Positions 18,432 through 28,620 of a stretch of DNA of 64,000 nt are shown here, piece by piece. The stretch's first letter is position 1; every line of letters starts with the position of its first letter. The DNA is from Spartinivicinus poritis. GTDB taxonomy: Bacteria; Pseudomonadota; Gammaproteobacteria; Pseudomonadales; Zooshikellaceae. Below the pieces are notes generated by a model. The model saw only the letters and a program-made list of their open reading frames with translations. It did not search any database and had not been told where the DNA came from. Location: assembly GCF_028858535.1 (NCBI RefSeq), contig NZ_JAPMOU010000005.1:1-64000 (forward strand), given 5' to 3'. The translations under genes and the position numbers were made by a program.

Positions 18432-20171
18432 ATGGCAACAACCGAGGCCGAATCTAACAATACTCAACCTGCTGTGTTGGGTGGTCAGGCTGCAGCACCA
18501 AACCGTTTTGGTGGGGAGTTGTTAGAGTCACTCAGTGGCTTGTCTATCGCGAGGCAAATTGCCTTAATGGTTGGGTTAGCAGCCAGTGTAGCGATTGGTT
18601 TTGCCATTGTTATTTGGTCACAATCACCAGACTTTCGTCCTATCTATGGCTCCATGCAGGGCTTTAACAGTGCCCAGGTTGTTCAAACCTTACAAGATAG
18701 TGAAATCAACTATCGAGTAGAACCAAATAGCGGCATTATTTTGGTAGAAGCGGATCAGGTAGCAAAGGCTCGAATGGCGTTAGCCGCTGCTGATGTGACA
18801 GATGAAACCAATGTAGGCCTGGAAGTGCTGGATAAAGAACAAGGCTTAGGCACCAGCCAGTTTTTAGAGAATGCCCGCTATCGCCGAGGCCTGGAAGGAG
18901 AGTTGGCCCGCACTATTGCCAGTTTGTATAACGTCCGAAATGCCCGAGTGCACCTAGCTATTCCTAAGCGCTCTGTCTTTATTCGCGATGCTCGCCAGCC
19001 CTCTGCTTCTGTTTTTCTAGAGTTATATGGTACTCGTAGCCTGAAGCCAGAACAGGTGAAAGCTATTCGCAACTTAGTTGCTGCCAGTGTGCCAGATATG
19101 CCTGTTGAACGAGTGGCAGTAGTGGATCAACACGGCCAACTATTGTCAGTGGAATCTACCGGTGAAGAGAGCAGACTTAAGATTGCGAATCAGCAGCGAG
19201 AGTATATTAATCGAGTGGAAGAAGGACTGGTACAGCGAATCCATAATATTCTAGAGCCGATACTGGGGCGTAATAACTATAAAGCCGAAGTGGCTGCTGA
19301 TATTGATTTTACAGCGATTGAGCAGACGTCAGAGTTGTTTAACCCTGATACTCCTGCTTTGCGTAGTGAGCAAACGTTGGATGAAAGCCGCCAAACTGGC
19401 CCTGGCCAAGGAGGAGTACCAGGCGCACTCTCAAATCAACCCCCAGGAGAGGTAACCGTACCTGAGCAAGTAGAGGGTGCGGAGGCAGGCCAGCAAGAAC
19501 CTGCGAAACCAACCGATGTTAGAGTACAAGCCACTCGTAATTTTGAGTTAGATAAAACCATCAGCCATACTCGTTTTCAACAGGGTCGGTTGAAACGGTT
19601 GACCGTGGCGGTGGTCGTTAATGATTTGGTTACCGTCAGTCCAGACACCAGTGATGTCGTTCGTACGCCTTGGGATAATAATGAGCTGGCCAGGTTCACC
19701 CAGTTGGTCAAAGATGCAGTAGGGTTTGATGTATCAAGGGGGGATAGTGTCAATGTTATCAACTCTGCTTTCGTAGATGTGCCAACAGAAGCCATTGAAG
19801 AAATTCCGTTTTGGACGCAACCCTGGTTCTGGGAAATTATCAAACTAGTATTGGCTGGCATATTTTTGCTGATTTTATTATTTGGTTTTTTAAAGCCCAT
19901 GGTTCGTCATTTATTTGCTAAGCCTGAGCCCGTGGCCGCTGCGGCAGGAGTAGGCGGCATGGAAGGGCTGGAAGATTTGGAGTCGTTGGGTGACGGTGGC
20001 ACATTGGCGGATGATCAAGTCAGTATTTCAGGTGCAGGTGGTGGCAACATACTGTTACCTGGCCCTCATGAAGGGTATGAGCAGCAGCTGAATGCGGTGA
20101 GAGAGCTTATTGGAGAAGATGCTGGCCGAGTTGCATTGGTTATTAAGCATTGGGTAGCTGAAGATGACTGA
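18432..20171 (+). CDS. fliF: Flagellar MS-ring protein FliF
   Basis: FliF forms the MS ring in the inner membrane. Two membrane helices bracket the periplasmic region (about residues 45-63 and 465-485). The ring-building motifs are visible: FRPIYGSM, the LEVLDKEQGLGTSQFLE segment, and RRGLEGELARTI with VHLAIPKRSVF. A low-complexity Pro/Gly/Gln region occupies about 330-365. The cytoplasmic tail ends in RVALVIKHWVAED, the FliG-binding helix. I chose ATG 18432 over the TTG four codons upstream. It overlaps fliG by eight bases. Confidence 0.95.
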   Translation: MATTEAESNNTQPAVLGGQAAAPNRFGGELLESLSGLSIARQIALMVGLAASVAIGFAIVIWSQSPDFRPIYGSMQGFNSAQVVQTLQDSEINYRVEPNSGIILVEADQVAKARMALAAADVTDETNVGLEVLDKEQGLGTSQFLENARYRRGLEGELARTIASLYNVRNARVHLAIPKRSVFIRDARQPSASVFLELYGTRSLKPEQVKAIRNLVAASVPDMPVERVAVVDQHGQLLSVESTGEESRLKIANQQREYINRVEEGLVQRIHNILEPILGRNNYKAEVAADIDFTAIEQTSELFNPDTPALRSEQTLDESRQTGPGQGGVPGALSNQPPGEVTVPEQVEGAEAGQQEPAKPTDVRVQATRNFELDKTISHTRFQQGRLKRLTVAVVVNDLVTVSPDTSDVVRTPWDNNELARFTQLVKDAVGFDVSRGDSVNVINSAFVDVPTEAIEEIPFWTQPWFWEIIKLVLAGIFLLILLFGFLKPMVRHLFAKPEPVAAAAGVGGMEGLEDLESLGDGGTLADDQVSISGAGGGNILLPGPHEGYEQQLNAVRELIGEDAGRVALVIKHWVAEDD

Positions 20172-21207
20172 GCCTGTAGCACCTGCAAAGGTTTCAGAAG
20201 AAACGGCTGAAGCTGCGAAAATGTCGGGCGTTGAGCGCTCGGCAATTTTTTTGCTAAGTCTTGGCGAAGCAGACGCTGCAGAAGTATTAAAGCATATGGG
20301 CCCTAAGGAAGTGCAAAAGGTTGGGGCAATGATGGCTCAGCTGGAAAATGTGAACCGCGCTAAAGTGGTTTCAGTGCTGAAATATTTCATTGAAATTGTG
20401 CGTCATGAAACGGGCCTGGGCATGGGAGCTGATGGCTATATTCGTAATATGTTGACTCAAGCATTGGGTGAAGATAAAGCCAGTGGTTTGATTGACCGCA
20501 TCTTGCTAGGGGGGAATACCACAGGCCTTGATACCTTAAAGTGGATGGAGCCTCGGGCTGTGGCCGATATCATTCGTTATGAGCACCCTCAAATCCAAGC
20601 CATTGTAGTAGCTTATTTAGACGCAGACCAATCAGCAGAAATCCTGGGGTATTTTGATGCCAAAGTGCGTCTGGATATTATGCTGCGGGTCGCTAACCTC
20701 ACAACGGTTCAACCAGCAGCATTACAAGAGCTGAATGATATTCTGGAGCGTCAGTTCTCTGGCAGTGGCTCAACCAAAACCACTACGATGGGTGGGGTGA
20801 AGCGGGTTGCTGATATAATGAACTATGTAGAAGGCTCTATTGAAGCCCCCTTGATGGAATCAATTAAACAAGTTGATGAAGATCTATGCACTGAAATTGA
20901 AGACTTAATGTTTGTGTTTGATAACCTGTCAGACGTTGATGACCGTGGAATTCAAGCACTGATGCGGGAAGTCTCTTCTGACGTGCTTATCCTGGCACTA
21001 AAAGGTGCAAATGAAGCAGTGAAGGAAAAAATCTTCAAAAATATGTCTAAGCGGGCGGCAGAACTGCTTCAAGATGACCTGGAAGCCAAAGGGCCTGTTC
21101 GCTTAAGTGAAGTGGAAACAGCACAAAAAGAAATCCTCAGCATTGCCCGACGGATGGCTGACTCTGGAGAGATTGCCTTAGGTAAAGGTGGAGAGGAGAT
21201 GGTATAG
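20164..21207 (+). CDS. fliG: Flagellar motor switch protein FliG
   Basis: The C-ring rotor protein that receives torque from the stator. At 347 residues it is of normal length. The N-terminal FliF-binding part (SGVERSAIFLLSLGE), the EHPQ motif of the middle domain (RYEHPQIQAIV), and the charged C-terminal torque helix (DDRGIQALMREVSSDVLILALKG) are all present. It overlaps fliF by eight bases and is followed 48 bases later by fliH. Confidence 0.96.
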   Translation: MTEPVAPAKVSEETAEAAKMSGVERSAIFLLSLGEADAAEVLKHMGPKEVQKVGAMMAQLENVNRAKVVSVLKYFIEIVRHETGLGMGADGYIRNMLTQALGEDKASGLIDRILLGGNTTGLDTLKWMEPRAVADIIRYEHPQIQAIVVAYLDADQSAEILGYFDAKVRLDIMLRVANLTTVQPAALQELNDILERQFSGSGSTKTTTMGGVKRVADIMNYVEGSIEAPLMESIKQVDEDLCTEIEDLMFVFDNLSDVDDRGIQALMREVSSDVLILALKGANEAVKEKIFKNMSKRAAELLQDDLEAKGPVRLSEVETAQKEILSIARRMADSGEIALGKGGEEMV

Positions 21208-21255
21208 GTGTTGTGGGTCCAAACTGAGTACTTAATTGAGCATTAGCAATAAAAC

Positions 21256-22254
21256 ATGGCTAAGAATAAGGAAGAACGGGTAATTCCTGCAAGCGAAGCG
21301 GTGGATGTAACGTCATTTGGACTGCCCGTCTTTGCTAATGCACGGCATATTGTTAAGCATCGCATGCGAGATGCTGAGCGACGTCCACCACCTAAGCCTG
21401 CCACTCAACAGCCTGCACCAGCAGCACCTGCTACCCACCAGCCAGCAGCCCAGCCACCAGCACCCACTCCTTCTCAGCCTCCACCCGCTATACAGCCAAG
21501 TGCCTCTCCAGCCGCTGCCATGGATACTGATCAGCTTCAGGAGCAAGGCTTCCAAGCAGGCTTTAACGAAGGCAAGCAACTCGGTTGGCAAACTGGGCTA
21601 GAAGAAGGTAAAACTGCTGGCTACCAAGAGGGACTAACCAAAGGGCAAGAGGCTGGCTATCAGCAAGGTTTGCAGCAAGGGCAGGAAGCCGCCATTGAAG
21701 AGTTACATAAGCAAATGGGGCGCTTACAGCAACTGATTAATGCGTTATATGACCCCATTGCTGATCAAGATGAAGCTTTGACCCAGCAGCTGGTGAATAT
21801 CGCAATAGTAATTGCAAAACAAGCGGTTCAGCGAGAGTTGCAACTGGATTCTAGTCAAATTACGACGGTCGTCAGAGCTGCTATTCAAGCGATGCCCGTT
21901 ACCGACCAACAAATCAAGGTGTTCTTAAACCCGCAGGATATTGATTTAATCAATGAGCATGTAAAGCAGCAGGGTGAAAGCTGGCAGTTATTGCCAGATG
22001 ACAAGCTGTTGCCGGGTGGTTGTCGGGTAGAGACCGCCAATAGCCTGGTTGATGCCTCTGTTGAAGCGAGACTAAACCAGCTGACTGAAAGGCTGGCAGA
22101 GCAGCATTTACATGCTCATGCGCAAACGATTCAGCAGCAACCTGTTGCTGAAGAGGCAAGCCCCGAACCTGAAGCAACCCCAGCGATTACTGATAATCCT
22201 GAGACAGAAAGCCTACCCACAGACAACAGTCAACCAGCCGATAGCTCATCATGA
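21256..22254 (+). CDS. fliH: Flagellar export ATPase regulator FliH
   Basis: FliH binds the FliI ATPase and guides export substrates. A Pro/Ala/Gln-rich linker (residues 45-90) precedes the diagnostic GxxxG repeat helix ([14 protein letters not shown] through GLQQGQEA, about 95-150) and the C-terminal FliI-binding domain. A further acidic Glu/Pro tail ends the protein, making it longer (332 residues) than the E. coli form (235), as in many marine gammaproteobacteria. It overlaps fliI by ATGA. Confidence 0.93.
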   Translation: MAKNKEERVIPASEAVDVTSFGLPVFANARHIVKHRMRDAERRPPPKPATQQPAPAAPATHQPAAQPPAPTPSQPPPAIQPSASPAAAMDTDQLQEQGFQAGFNEGKQLGWQTGLEEGKTAGYQEGLTKGQEAGYQQGLQQGQEAAIEELHKQMGRLQQLINALYDPIADQDEALTQQLVNIAIVIAKQAVQRELQLDSSQITTVVRAAIQAMPVTDQQIKVFLNPQDIDLINEHVKQQGESWQLLPDDKLLPGGCRVETANSLVDASVEARLNQLTERLAEQHLHAHAQTIQQQPVAEEASPEPEATPAITDNPETESLPTDNSQPADSSS

Positions 22255-23597
22255 CCCAGTTGCGCATGCCGTTAATGGAAAGGCTTAAGCCTTATCAAGC
22301 GAGCTTAACTCAGCCAGTCCAACCGCTGGTGGAAGGTCGGTTGACTCGTATGGTGGGGCTGACTCTGGAGGCGGTAGGGTGTCGAATTGCTACGGGACAG
22401 CGCTGCATGGTGGTGGCAGATGACAATACTCAGGTAGAAGCTGAAGTCATGGGGTTTGCAGGGGATAAGCTATTTCTGATGCCACTGACATCGGCGGAAG
22501 GGATTCACCCTGGCGCAAAAGTGATTCCTATGGTCAGTGAGACCTTAGTACCTGTAGGGGCTGGGTTATTGGGCCGTATTTTAGGTGGCTTGGGTAAGCC
22601 ACTTGATGGGTTAGGGCCGTTAGATGTGGAAGACTATGTGGAGCTTTACGGGCCAATGATTAACCCGCTTTCTCGACAACCTATTAAAGAGCCACTGGAT
22701 GTGGGGATTCGTGCTATCAATGGGGTGCTAACCGTTGGTCGAGGCCAGCGATTAGGGCTATTTGCTGGCAGTGGCGTGGGGAAAAGTGTGCTACTAGGGA
22801 TGATGACTCGCTTTACGGCAGCTGACATAACGGTTGTGGCGCTAGTGGGTGAGCGGGGCCGTGAGGTAAAGGAGTTTATTGATCATACTTTGGGGGAGGC
22901 TGGCTTGGCCCGCTCAGTGGTAGTGGCTTCACCTGCCGATGACTCTCCCTTGGTCAGGCTGCGTGCAGCAATGTTAGCCACTCGCATTGCGGAGCATTTT
23001 CGTGACCAAGGCAAAAGTGTGTTGTTATTGATGGACTCACTCACCCGCTATGCTCAGGCTCAGCGGGAAATTGCTTTAGCGATTGGTGAACCACCAGCTA
23101 CTAAAGGCTATCCACCATCAGTATTTGCTAAGCTACCTCAGCTGGTGGAACGGGCAGGCAATGGTGCACAAGGCAGTGGCTCTATTACGGCGTTTTACAC
23201 CGTACTGGCGGAGGGAGATGATCAACAAGACCCTATAGCAGATGCTTCGCGGGCTATTTTAGATGGTCATTTGGTATTGTCTCGTCATTTGGCTGATGCA
23301 GGTCATTATCCCGCTATCGATATTGAAGCTTCAATCAGCCGGGCAATGCCTGCGATAGTTGAAACCAGTCATTTGACCAGTGCTCAACGGTTAAAACAAT
23401 TAGTCTCAGCTTTTGAAAAAAACCGTGACTTAATCAACATTGGGGCCTATACCCAAGGGAGTGATGCTGTAACCGATGAAGCCATTTCCCGCCGGGCACA
23501 GCTAGAGTACTATTTAACCCAAGGGCTGAATGAGCAAGCCACCTTAGTTGATAGCATCAGTCAACTGGAGCAATTGCTATCAGCCCCAGTTGGTTAA
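22251..23597 (+). CDS. fliI: Flagellum-specific export ATPase FliI
   Basis: The F1-beta-like ATPase of the flagellar type III export apparatus. Walker A is FAGSGVGKS (about residue 168), the catalytic-glutamate region is [15 protein letters not shown], and Walker B is [21 protein letters not shown]. Length (448) is normal for the family. It is coupled to fliH by a four-base overlap. A miniature repeat separates it from fliJ. Confidence 0.97.
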   Translation: MTQLRMPLMERLKPYQASLTQPVQPLVEGRLTRMVGLTLEAVGCRIATGQRCMVVADDNTQVEAEVMGFAGDKLFLMPLTSAEGIHPGAKVIPMVSETLVPVGAGLLGRILGGLGKPLDGLGPLDVEDYVELYGPMINPLSRQPIKEPLDVGIRAINGVLTVGRGQRLGLFAGSGVGKSVLLGMMTRFTAADITVVALVGERGREVKEFIDHTLGEAGLARSVVVASPADDSPLVRLRAAMLATRIAEHFRDQGKSVLLLMDSLTRYAQAQREIALAIGEPPATKGYPPSVFAKLPQLVERAGNGAQGSGSITAFYTVLAEGDDQQDPIADASRAILDGHLVLSRHLADAGHYPAIDIEASISRAMPAIVETSHLTSAQRLKQLVSAFEKNRDLINIGAYTQGSDAVTDEAISRRAQLEYYLTQGLNEQATLVDSISQLEQLLSAPVG

Positions 23598-23629
23598 GAG
23601 GGGGTTGCAAAAGGGTGTTGAAAATAAGT

Positions 23630-23756
23630 CTAGTGTCCGATATGGAATAACAGGGTATTCTTCCGCTGCTCTTGACGTGCCATCCCTGGCCCATCAAGCG
23701 CTAAAAAGGCATCCATGCCTTAGTTCCAGAATACCCAGTCACCCCATATCCACTAG
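23630..23756. repeat. Miniature inverted-repeat element between fliI and fliJ
   Basis: The left end, CTAGTGTCCGATATGG then GGGTATTC, and the reverse complement of the right end, CTAGTGGATATGG then GGGTATTC, pair as imperfect terminal inverted repeats of about 35 bases around a 127-base element without a coding frame. It sits in the only long gap of the fliE-fliJ operon (231 bases) and could fold in the mRNA, which may attenuate or stabilise downstream expression. Confidence 0.6.
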
Positions 23757-23834
23757 TTGGTGCGAGAGGTTTAGAAGTAGCTTTAATTAGCTAATTTAAG
23801 AGTAATGGTGAAGTAGTAGCTAGGAGCAATGACG

Positions 23835-24266
23835 ATGAAACCTGCAGCACAGCTCAATGTTGTTTTGAAAGTGAACCAGGCTAAAGAAGCATCAGCAGGG
23901 CGATACTTGCAAGAGTGTCAACAACAGTGTCTGCATGCTGAGCAGCAGCTACAGCAGCTATTTAAATTTCAAATAGATTATCAGCAGCAGGCAACTGGCC
24001 CACATGTTAATATCCAGCAGCTACAAATGATGAGTAACTTTTTATCCCAGTTAGGTAAAGCCATTGAACAACAGCAGCAACAGCTGGTAGCAATGACTCG
24101 GCAATGGCAACAGGCCCGACAACAGTGGCAACAGGCTCATCAAGAAACCAGAAAGGTTGAACAGTTGCAGGCACGACTAGCAGCTTCAGAGCAAGTGAGG
24201 CTAACCCGTAGAGAGCAGCGGCTATTGGATGAATGGGTGATGGTCCGCCAATCTCGTCAGCACTGA
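23835..24266 (+). CDS. fliJ: Flagellar export chaperone FliJ
   Basis: FliJ is a small coiled-coil protein that binds FliI and escorts export chaperones. The 143 residues are almost wholly helical and Gln-rich, with FliJ-like features (KEASAGRYLQECQQQC near the start, EQVRLTRREQRLLDEW at the end). ATG 23835 is preferred, since AGGAG lies eight bases upstream. The ATG two codons earlier is too close to it. It is the last gene of the first flagellar run before the hsb module. Confidence 0.85.
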   Translation: MKPAAQLNVVLKVNQAKEASAGRYLQECQQQCLHAEQQLQQLFKFQIDYQQQATGPHVNIQQLQMMSNFLSQLGKAIEQQQQQLVAMTRQWQQARQQWQQAHQETRKVEQLQARLAASEQVRLTRREQRLLDEWVMVRQSRQH

Positions 24267-24320
24267 TAAGTTGTTTAATGCTATGCTAAATGAATAAGGG
24301 AATGATTAAAGGGGGATAAG

Positions 24321-24626
24321 ATGACTATATCCACGATTAAGTCAGAGGATGGCAAAGCACTAACCATCAAAATTCAGGGTCGTTTTGACTTTGGTGAACA
24401 TCAAGCTTTTCGTGATGCATATGAGCGAATTTCAAGACGCCCCGCCGAATATGTGATCGACCTTAATGAAACAACCTATTTAGACAGTTCTGCTTTAGGC
24501 ATGTTGTTATTGTTGCGAGATCATGCCGGTGGTGATGAAGCGGATATTAAAATCGTTAATTGCAAACCCGATGTGAAAAAGATCCTATTAATTTCTAACT
24601 TTGAACAGTTATTTGCTATCCAGTAA
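24321..24626 (+). CDS. hsbA: STAS-domain anti-sigma factor antagonist (HsbA-like)
   Basis: A 101-residue single STAS domain. The phosphorylatable serine sits in the motif TYLDSSALGMLLLL, at Ser56 by my count, the position reported for Pseudomonas aeruginosa HsbA. In that species HsbA is switched by HsbR and controls the anti-sigma factor FlgM and a diguanylate cyclase, linking flagella and biofilm choice. The next two genes encode the matching HsbR- and HptB-like proteins, which strongly supports this assignment. Confidence 0.82.
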   Translation: MTISTIKSEDGKALTIKIQGRFDFGEHQAFRDAYERISRRPAEYVIDLNETTYLDSSALGMLLLLRDHAGGDEADIKIVNCKPDVKKILLISNFEQLFAIQ

Positions 24627-24887
24627 TACTTAAGTTGAATCGTCTAAGCATACTCCTTTACCGTTAGTGCTTTGTGAATGGGAAGCTGCGTTAATGGCAG
24701 GAGTGGTGTATAACAAGTGAAGTACAACAGTTGACGGTAATGTTTAAAATAGCAAGTAACTAGCAAAGACTATTAAACACTGTAAAAAAGTTAAGCACTG
24801 TCATTAAAGTGCATTGATCTATGTTATCAAATCGTCATCGCTTGTTCTGACCTGACAATCATTATTATAGCGTTTAAGCGTAAAACT

Positions 24888-26573
24888 ATGGGCCTAACCA
24901 TATTAATTGCAGATGACACTGAAACAGACCGGCTTATTTTAAGAACAATTGTTAATAAGCTGGGATATCGAGTCATTATTGCAACCGATGGTGCAGAAGC
25001 AATTGATTTATATCAGCAAGAGCGCCCTGAGCTGGTATTGCTTGATGTAATGATGCCTAATGTGGATGGGCTTGAAGCCGCACGACAAATTAAAACACTG
25101 GCGGGTGAGGAACTGGTTCCCATCATTTTTTTAACCTCGTTAAGTGATGCTGAGTCATTGGCTCGTTGTTTAGATGTGGGGGGAGATGACTTTTTATCTA
25201 AGCCTTATAATGCCACTATCCTGCGCGCTAAAATTAATGCATTTAATCGCATGCGGGTAATGCATAATACCCTTCAAGAGCAGCGGGATAAAATTGTCGA
25301 ACACAATCAATATTTATTACATGAACAAACGGTTGCCAAAGAAATTTTTGATAAGGTTGCTCACTCCGGTTGTTTAAATGCACCTAATTTACGAGCGGTG
25401 CAATCGCCTTTTGCGATTTTTAACGGCGATATTGTTGTTGCGGCTCGCAAGCCATCAGGAGGAATGATGGTGTTGCTAGGCGATTTTGCTGGGCATGGGT
25501 TACCCGCTGCCATTGGTGCAATGCCATTAGCAGAAATATTTTATGGCATGATTAATAAAGGTTTTTCCATGCCTGAAGTGCTGGCTGAAATTAATAATAA
25601 ATTGAAGAAAGTATTGCCTGTTTCCAGTTTTTGTTGCGCTGTTATGGTGGATTTAGATTTTACCAGTAAGCTGGTTAAATTATGGATTGGTGGTCTGCCC
25701 GATTGTTACTTATACCGCAACTGTACGGGAGAATTTGAAGCGTTGACTTCTCAGCACTTGCCTCTCGGTATTCTTGGTGCTCAAAAATTTAATGCAGAAT
25801 ACCAATTGATTGAAATGGCGGATGATGATCGCTTATTACTAATGAGTGATGGAGTGATTGAAGCACAAGATGAAGCCAAGCAATTTTTTGGAGTAGAGCG
25901 GCTGCAACAGGTGTTTAAACAAAATAGTCAAATTGACAGCCTGTTTGAAGAAATTCGCGAATCAGTATTTAGCTTTATTGGTGAACCCACTGATGATTTG
26001 ACTATGGTCGAGGTGATGATGGTGCCACCGGAAACCTTTGCTGATGAAGATGAAGTATTTGAAGTATCTGCAGCAAGGGGGGCACAAAACTGGGCAGTCA
26101 ATTTTGAGTTTCGGCCGGAAACCCTTCGCAACTATAACCCGATTCCGTTAGTGCTACATTGCTTGATGGAAATTCCGGGTTTGGGATTACACAACAGTAA
26201 GCTTTATACCATTTTATCTGAACTTTACTCCAACGCCTTGGAACATGGCGTATTACAAATGAGTTCGTCATTGAAGCATTCCAGCCAAGGGTTTACGGAG
26301 TATTATGCTGAGCGAGAGAGCCGACTAAGGCGATTGACCCAGGGTTGCATTCGGTTTGCATTGAATCATGTCCCTACTGAACAAGGAGGTATTGTTCAGA
26401 TTAAACTGGAGGACAGTGGGCCTGGCTTTGACTATCAACAACTACAAAGTGCGAAGGATGGTCAATTGTTTCATGGTAGGGGTATTAGCCTGTTACGTTC
26501 ATTTTGCCAACAAGTGACTTATCTTGGAAAGGGAAATTGTGTTGAAGTAGTATTTACATGGACAAATGATTAA
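24888..26573 (+). CDS. hsbR: HsbR-like response regulator with PP2C phosphatase and kinase-like domains
   Basis: The receiver domain (residues 1-120, phosphoacceptor Asp53 in LVLLDVMMP) is joined by a coiled coil to a SpoIIE/RsbU-type PP2C phosphatase (about 160-385, with GDFAGHGLPAAIGAMPLAEIF, LLMSDGVIEA and DDLTMVEV), then a C-terminal HATPase_c-like anti-sigma kinase domain (ELYSNALEHGVL; EDSGPGFDY). This is exactly the three-domain plan of P. aeruginosa HsbR, which phosphorylates and dephosphorylates HsbA. Phosphorylation of the receiver by HptB is expected to switch the balance. A weak sigma-70-like pair, TTGTTC and TTATAG with a 17-base spacer, lies just upstream, but no clear ribosome-binding site is seen. 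Confidence 0.85.
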   Translation: MGLTILIADDTETDRLILRTIVNKLGYRVIIATDGAEAIDLYQQERPELVLLDVMMPNVDGLEAARQIKTLAGEELVPIIFLTSLSDAESLARCLDVGGDDFLSKPYNATILRAKINAFNRMRVMHNTLQEQRDKIVEHNQYLLHEQTVAKEIFDKVAHSGCLNAPNLRAVQSPFAIFNGDIVVAARKPSGGMMVLLGDFAGHGLPAAIGAMPLAEIFYGMINKGFSMPEVLAEINNKLKKVLPVSSFCCAVMVDLDFTSKLVKLWIGGLPDCYLYRNCTGEFEALTSQHLPLGILGAQKFNAEYQLIEMADDDRLLLMSDGVIEAQDEAKQFFGVERLQQVFKQNSQIDSLFEEIRESVFSFIGEPTDDLTMVEVMMVPPETFADEDEVFEVSAARGAQNWAVNFEFRPETLRNYNPIPLVLHCLMEIPGLGLHNSKLYTILSELYSNALEHGVLQMSSSLKHSSQGFTEYYAERESRLRRLTQGCIRFALNHVPTEQGGIVQIKLEDSGPGFDYQQLQSAKDGQLFHGRGISLLRSFCQQVTYLGKGNCVEVVFTWTND

Positions 26574-26666
26574 AGGGACAACCACGGCCTTTTATTGCCC
26601 CCTGGAGAGTGTGCGGCAAAAGGCTATGAGTGAAGTGTTTTTATGGCAGCCTCTGAGGAGAGGGGG

Positions 26667-27008
26667 ATGATTGAATCACATGTAGACCTGGATGCCATTT
26701 TGGAATTGAAAGCGGTGATGGAAGATGAGTTTGCTGTGTTAGTTGAAACCTTTATGCGTGACAGTAGTACGCGCATCGAAGGAATGGCCTGTGCGATTGC
26801 GGAAAGCGATGCATGTCGGTTAAAAGAGCTGGCCCATAGTATGAAAGGCAGCTGTTTTAACATGGGTATCATGCCGTTAGGTAACATGTGCTTAACCCTT
26901 GAGGAAAAGGGTAAAAAGGGTGATATCCGTGGTACTGAAACGGTTTTGGCTGACATAGAACAAGAATACAAGCTCGTGGAAGGCTTTTTAAAAAGTACAA
27001 TAAATTGA
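26667..27008 (+). CDS. hptB: HPt phosphotransfer protein (HptB-like)
   Basis: A 113-residue histidine-phosphotransfer domain with the motif LAHSMKGSCFNMG; His57 is the predicted phosphoacceptor. In P. aeruginosa, HptB receives phosphate from several hybrid kinases and passes it to HsbR. Here it lies directly after the hsbR-like gene. The ATG at 26667 is preferred because AGGAG lies six bases upstream, and the conserved N-terminus (ILELKAVMEDEFAVLVETF) begins soon after it. An upstream ATG at 26643 has no ribosome-binding site. Confidence 0.82.
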   Translation: MIESHVDLDAILELKAVMEDEFAVLVETFMRDSSTRIEGMACAIAESDACRLKELAHSMKGSCFNMGIMPLGNMCLTLEEKGKKGDIRGTETVLADIEQEYKLVEGFLKSTIN

Positions 27009-27133
27009 TATACCCTCTTTCATCTGCCTGGCATAACCATTGCTGTTGTTTAGATAACACCTATAAGCGGCAATAGCCGTTTGTAGAGGTGCTAGCAGTT
27101 AATCAGTAGTAACGGTAGTTAGTGAGTTAAGCA

Positions 27134-28435
27134 GTGAATACCTTCTTATTAGATATTAGGGCTCCTGAACTGAAGTCTGTCAAAAACCAGCAAGAAAAAC
27201 TGCCGGCTGTTGAGCCGAATTCAGAGTCTGAGCCTGCTGATAAAAAGCCTTTTCAGCAAACACTGGATAAGCAACGGCAACCGGTTGCCGCTACTAAAAA
27301 CGCTACCCAAACTCAAACTGCTGACAACAGCAAGCAAGCTACAACAAAAGCAGAAGTCGATGAGCCACAAGAACAAGAAGTAGAGCCAAAGCATCAGGTT
27401 GTTGCTGACCCAACCAATCGAGTTCCAACTGCTCCATCAATTCTAGATGAAACGCTGTTGCTGACAGCAGAGCAAATTAATCAACAGGAAAGTGATCAAG
27501 CTGAAATGGACATCAGTACGCTAATGGAAAGCACCCAGCCCAGCACTAAACCGCTTAAAACAGCAGTAGATGCTGAGCAGGATAGTGATCAACCCAATGA
27601 TCCCAATTTGCTACTGACGGAGCTGAGCCCATTTGCCACTTTAATGAAGCAAGAAGGGGCAGGGGCGCTACAGTTTCATTGGCAGGATTTGGCGAAAGCT
27701 GAACGAGGCTCTTCTCATCAAACTATGCCTCACCAGTTGTTAGGAGAAACCTTGGTTGATGTTAAAACCCAGTTATTAGACGGGGGGGAAAACAGCACTG
27801 GCCTAACGTCTTTACTAAGCCCAAGCAAGCTTAATAATCAGCTAGGATTAATTAACTTGCAGGCAGGGATAGAGCAGCGCATAGACTTTCCACTTGTAAA
27901 TTCTGCTACCCATGAAACACTTCAAAGTCATTTACCACAATTCCCCTCTTTGCAGCTGGCAAGCACAAGTGTCAATGCAAATTCGGCTCAGCTTGCTCAA
28001 CCGTCAGTAGTTGCTTCGCAATTGCCTTTGCCAGTGCCACATCCTAATTGGGGGCAGCAATTTTCTGAGCGAGTGGTTTGGCTGGTTCAGCAAGGAGTTA
28101 AAACGGCTCATATTCAATTAGATCCTCCTGACTTGGGAATGGTTGAGGTACGCGTACAGGTGACCCAGGATCAGGCAAGTGTACAATTTGCGAGTCACCA
28201 CGCGAGTGTTCGGGAGAGTATTGAAGCCCAACTGGTTCGGTTACGGGAAATGTTTTCCCAGCAGGGTATTGACTTGGTAAATGTGGATGTTTCCAGCCAG
28301 CAATTTGCTGAGTCTAATCGCCAATCAGGCTTACAAGCTAATGCAACTGATGATGTGGATGAAGAGCAAGATACAACGACCGCTGAGGTAAATATTGACG
28401 AGCAAGGGCTTGGACTGGTTGATTACTTTGTTTAA
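27134..28435 (+). CDS. fliK: Flagellar hook-length control protein FliK
   Basis: A long, low-complexity N-terminal region rich in Gln, Glu and Thr (residues 1-290) is followed by the conserved hook-length-control domain (Flg_hook): ERVVWLVQQGVKTAHIQLDPPDLGMVEV, in its usual form, then LREMFSQQGIDLVNVDVSSQ. FliK is exported as a molecular ruler and switches export specificity by acting on FlhB. GTG start. It is the last flagellar gene before the gas-vesicle island, since the usual next gene, fliL, lies 15.7 kb further on. Confidence 0.9.
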   Translation: MNTFLLDIRAPELKSVKNQQEKLPAVEPNSESEPADKKPFQQTLDKQRQPVAATKNATQTQTADNSKQATTKAEVDEPQEQEVEPKHQVVADPTNRVPTAPSILDETLLLTAEQINQQESDQAEMDISTLMESTQPSTKPLKTAVDAEQDSDQPNDPNLLLTELSPFATLMKQEGAGALQFHWQDLAKAERGSSHQTMPHQLLGETLVDVKTQLLDGGENSTGLTSLLSPSKLNNQLGLINLQAGIEQRIDFPLVNSATHETLQSHLPQFPSLQLASTSVNANSAQLAQPSVVASQLPLPVPHPNWGQQFSERVVWLVQQGVKTAHIQLDPPDLGMVEVRVQVTQDQASVQFASHHASVRESIEAQLVRLREMFSQQGIDLVNVDVSSQQFAESNRQSGLQANATDDVDEEQDTTTAEVNIDEQGLGLVDYFV

Positions 28436-28620
28436 CCTGCTGAGTAGCTTGTCTTCACCCTTCTAATTCCCACCAAAATGGCTATCCCGTACTACACTAG
28501 GTGTGTTTCTTTATAAAAATCAGTGTTTCACTGTATTTGTCTGTTGAAAAAAGAGCAAAAAATATAACCAGTGCTTGATATGGAAACACAGTCTATCAGG
28601 AAGGGATACCAATTATTGAC

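Noticed and set aside
21313-21601. Open frames on both strands over the fliH linker
   Set aside because: They arise from the Pro/Ala/Gln-rich repeat codons of fliH and show Trp/Leu/Cys-rich or His/Leu-rich nonsense composition.
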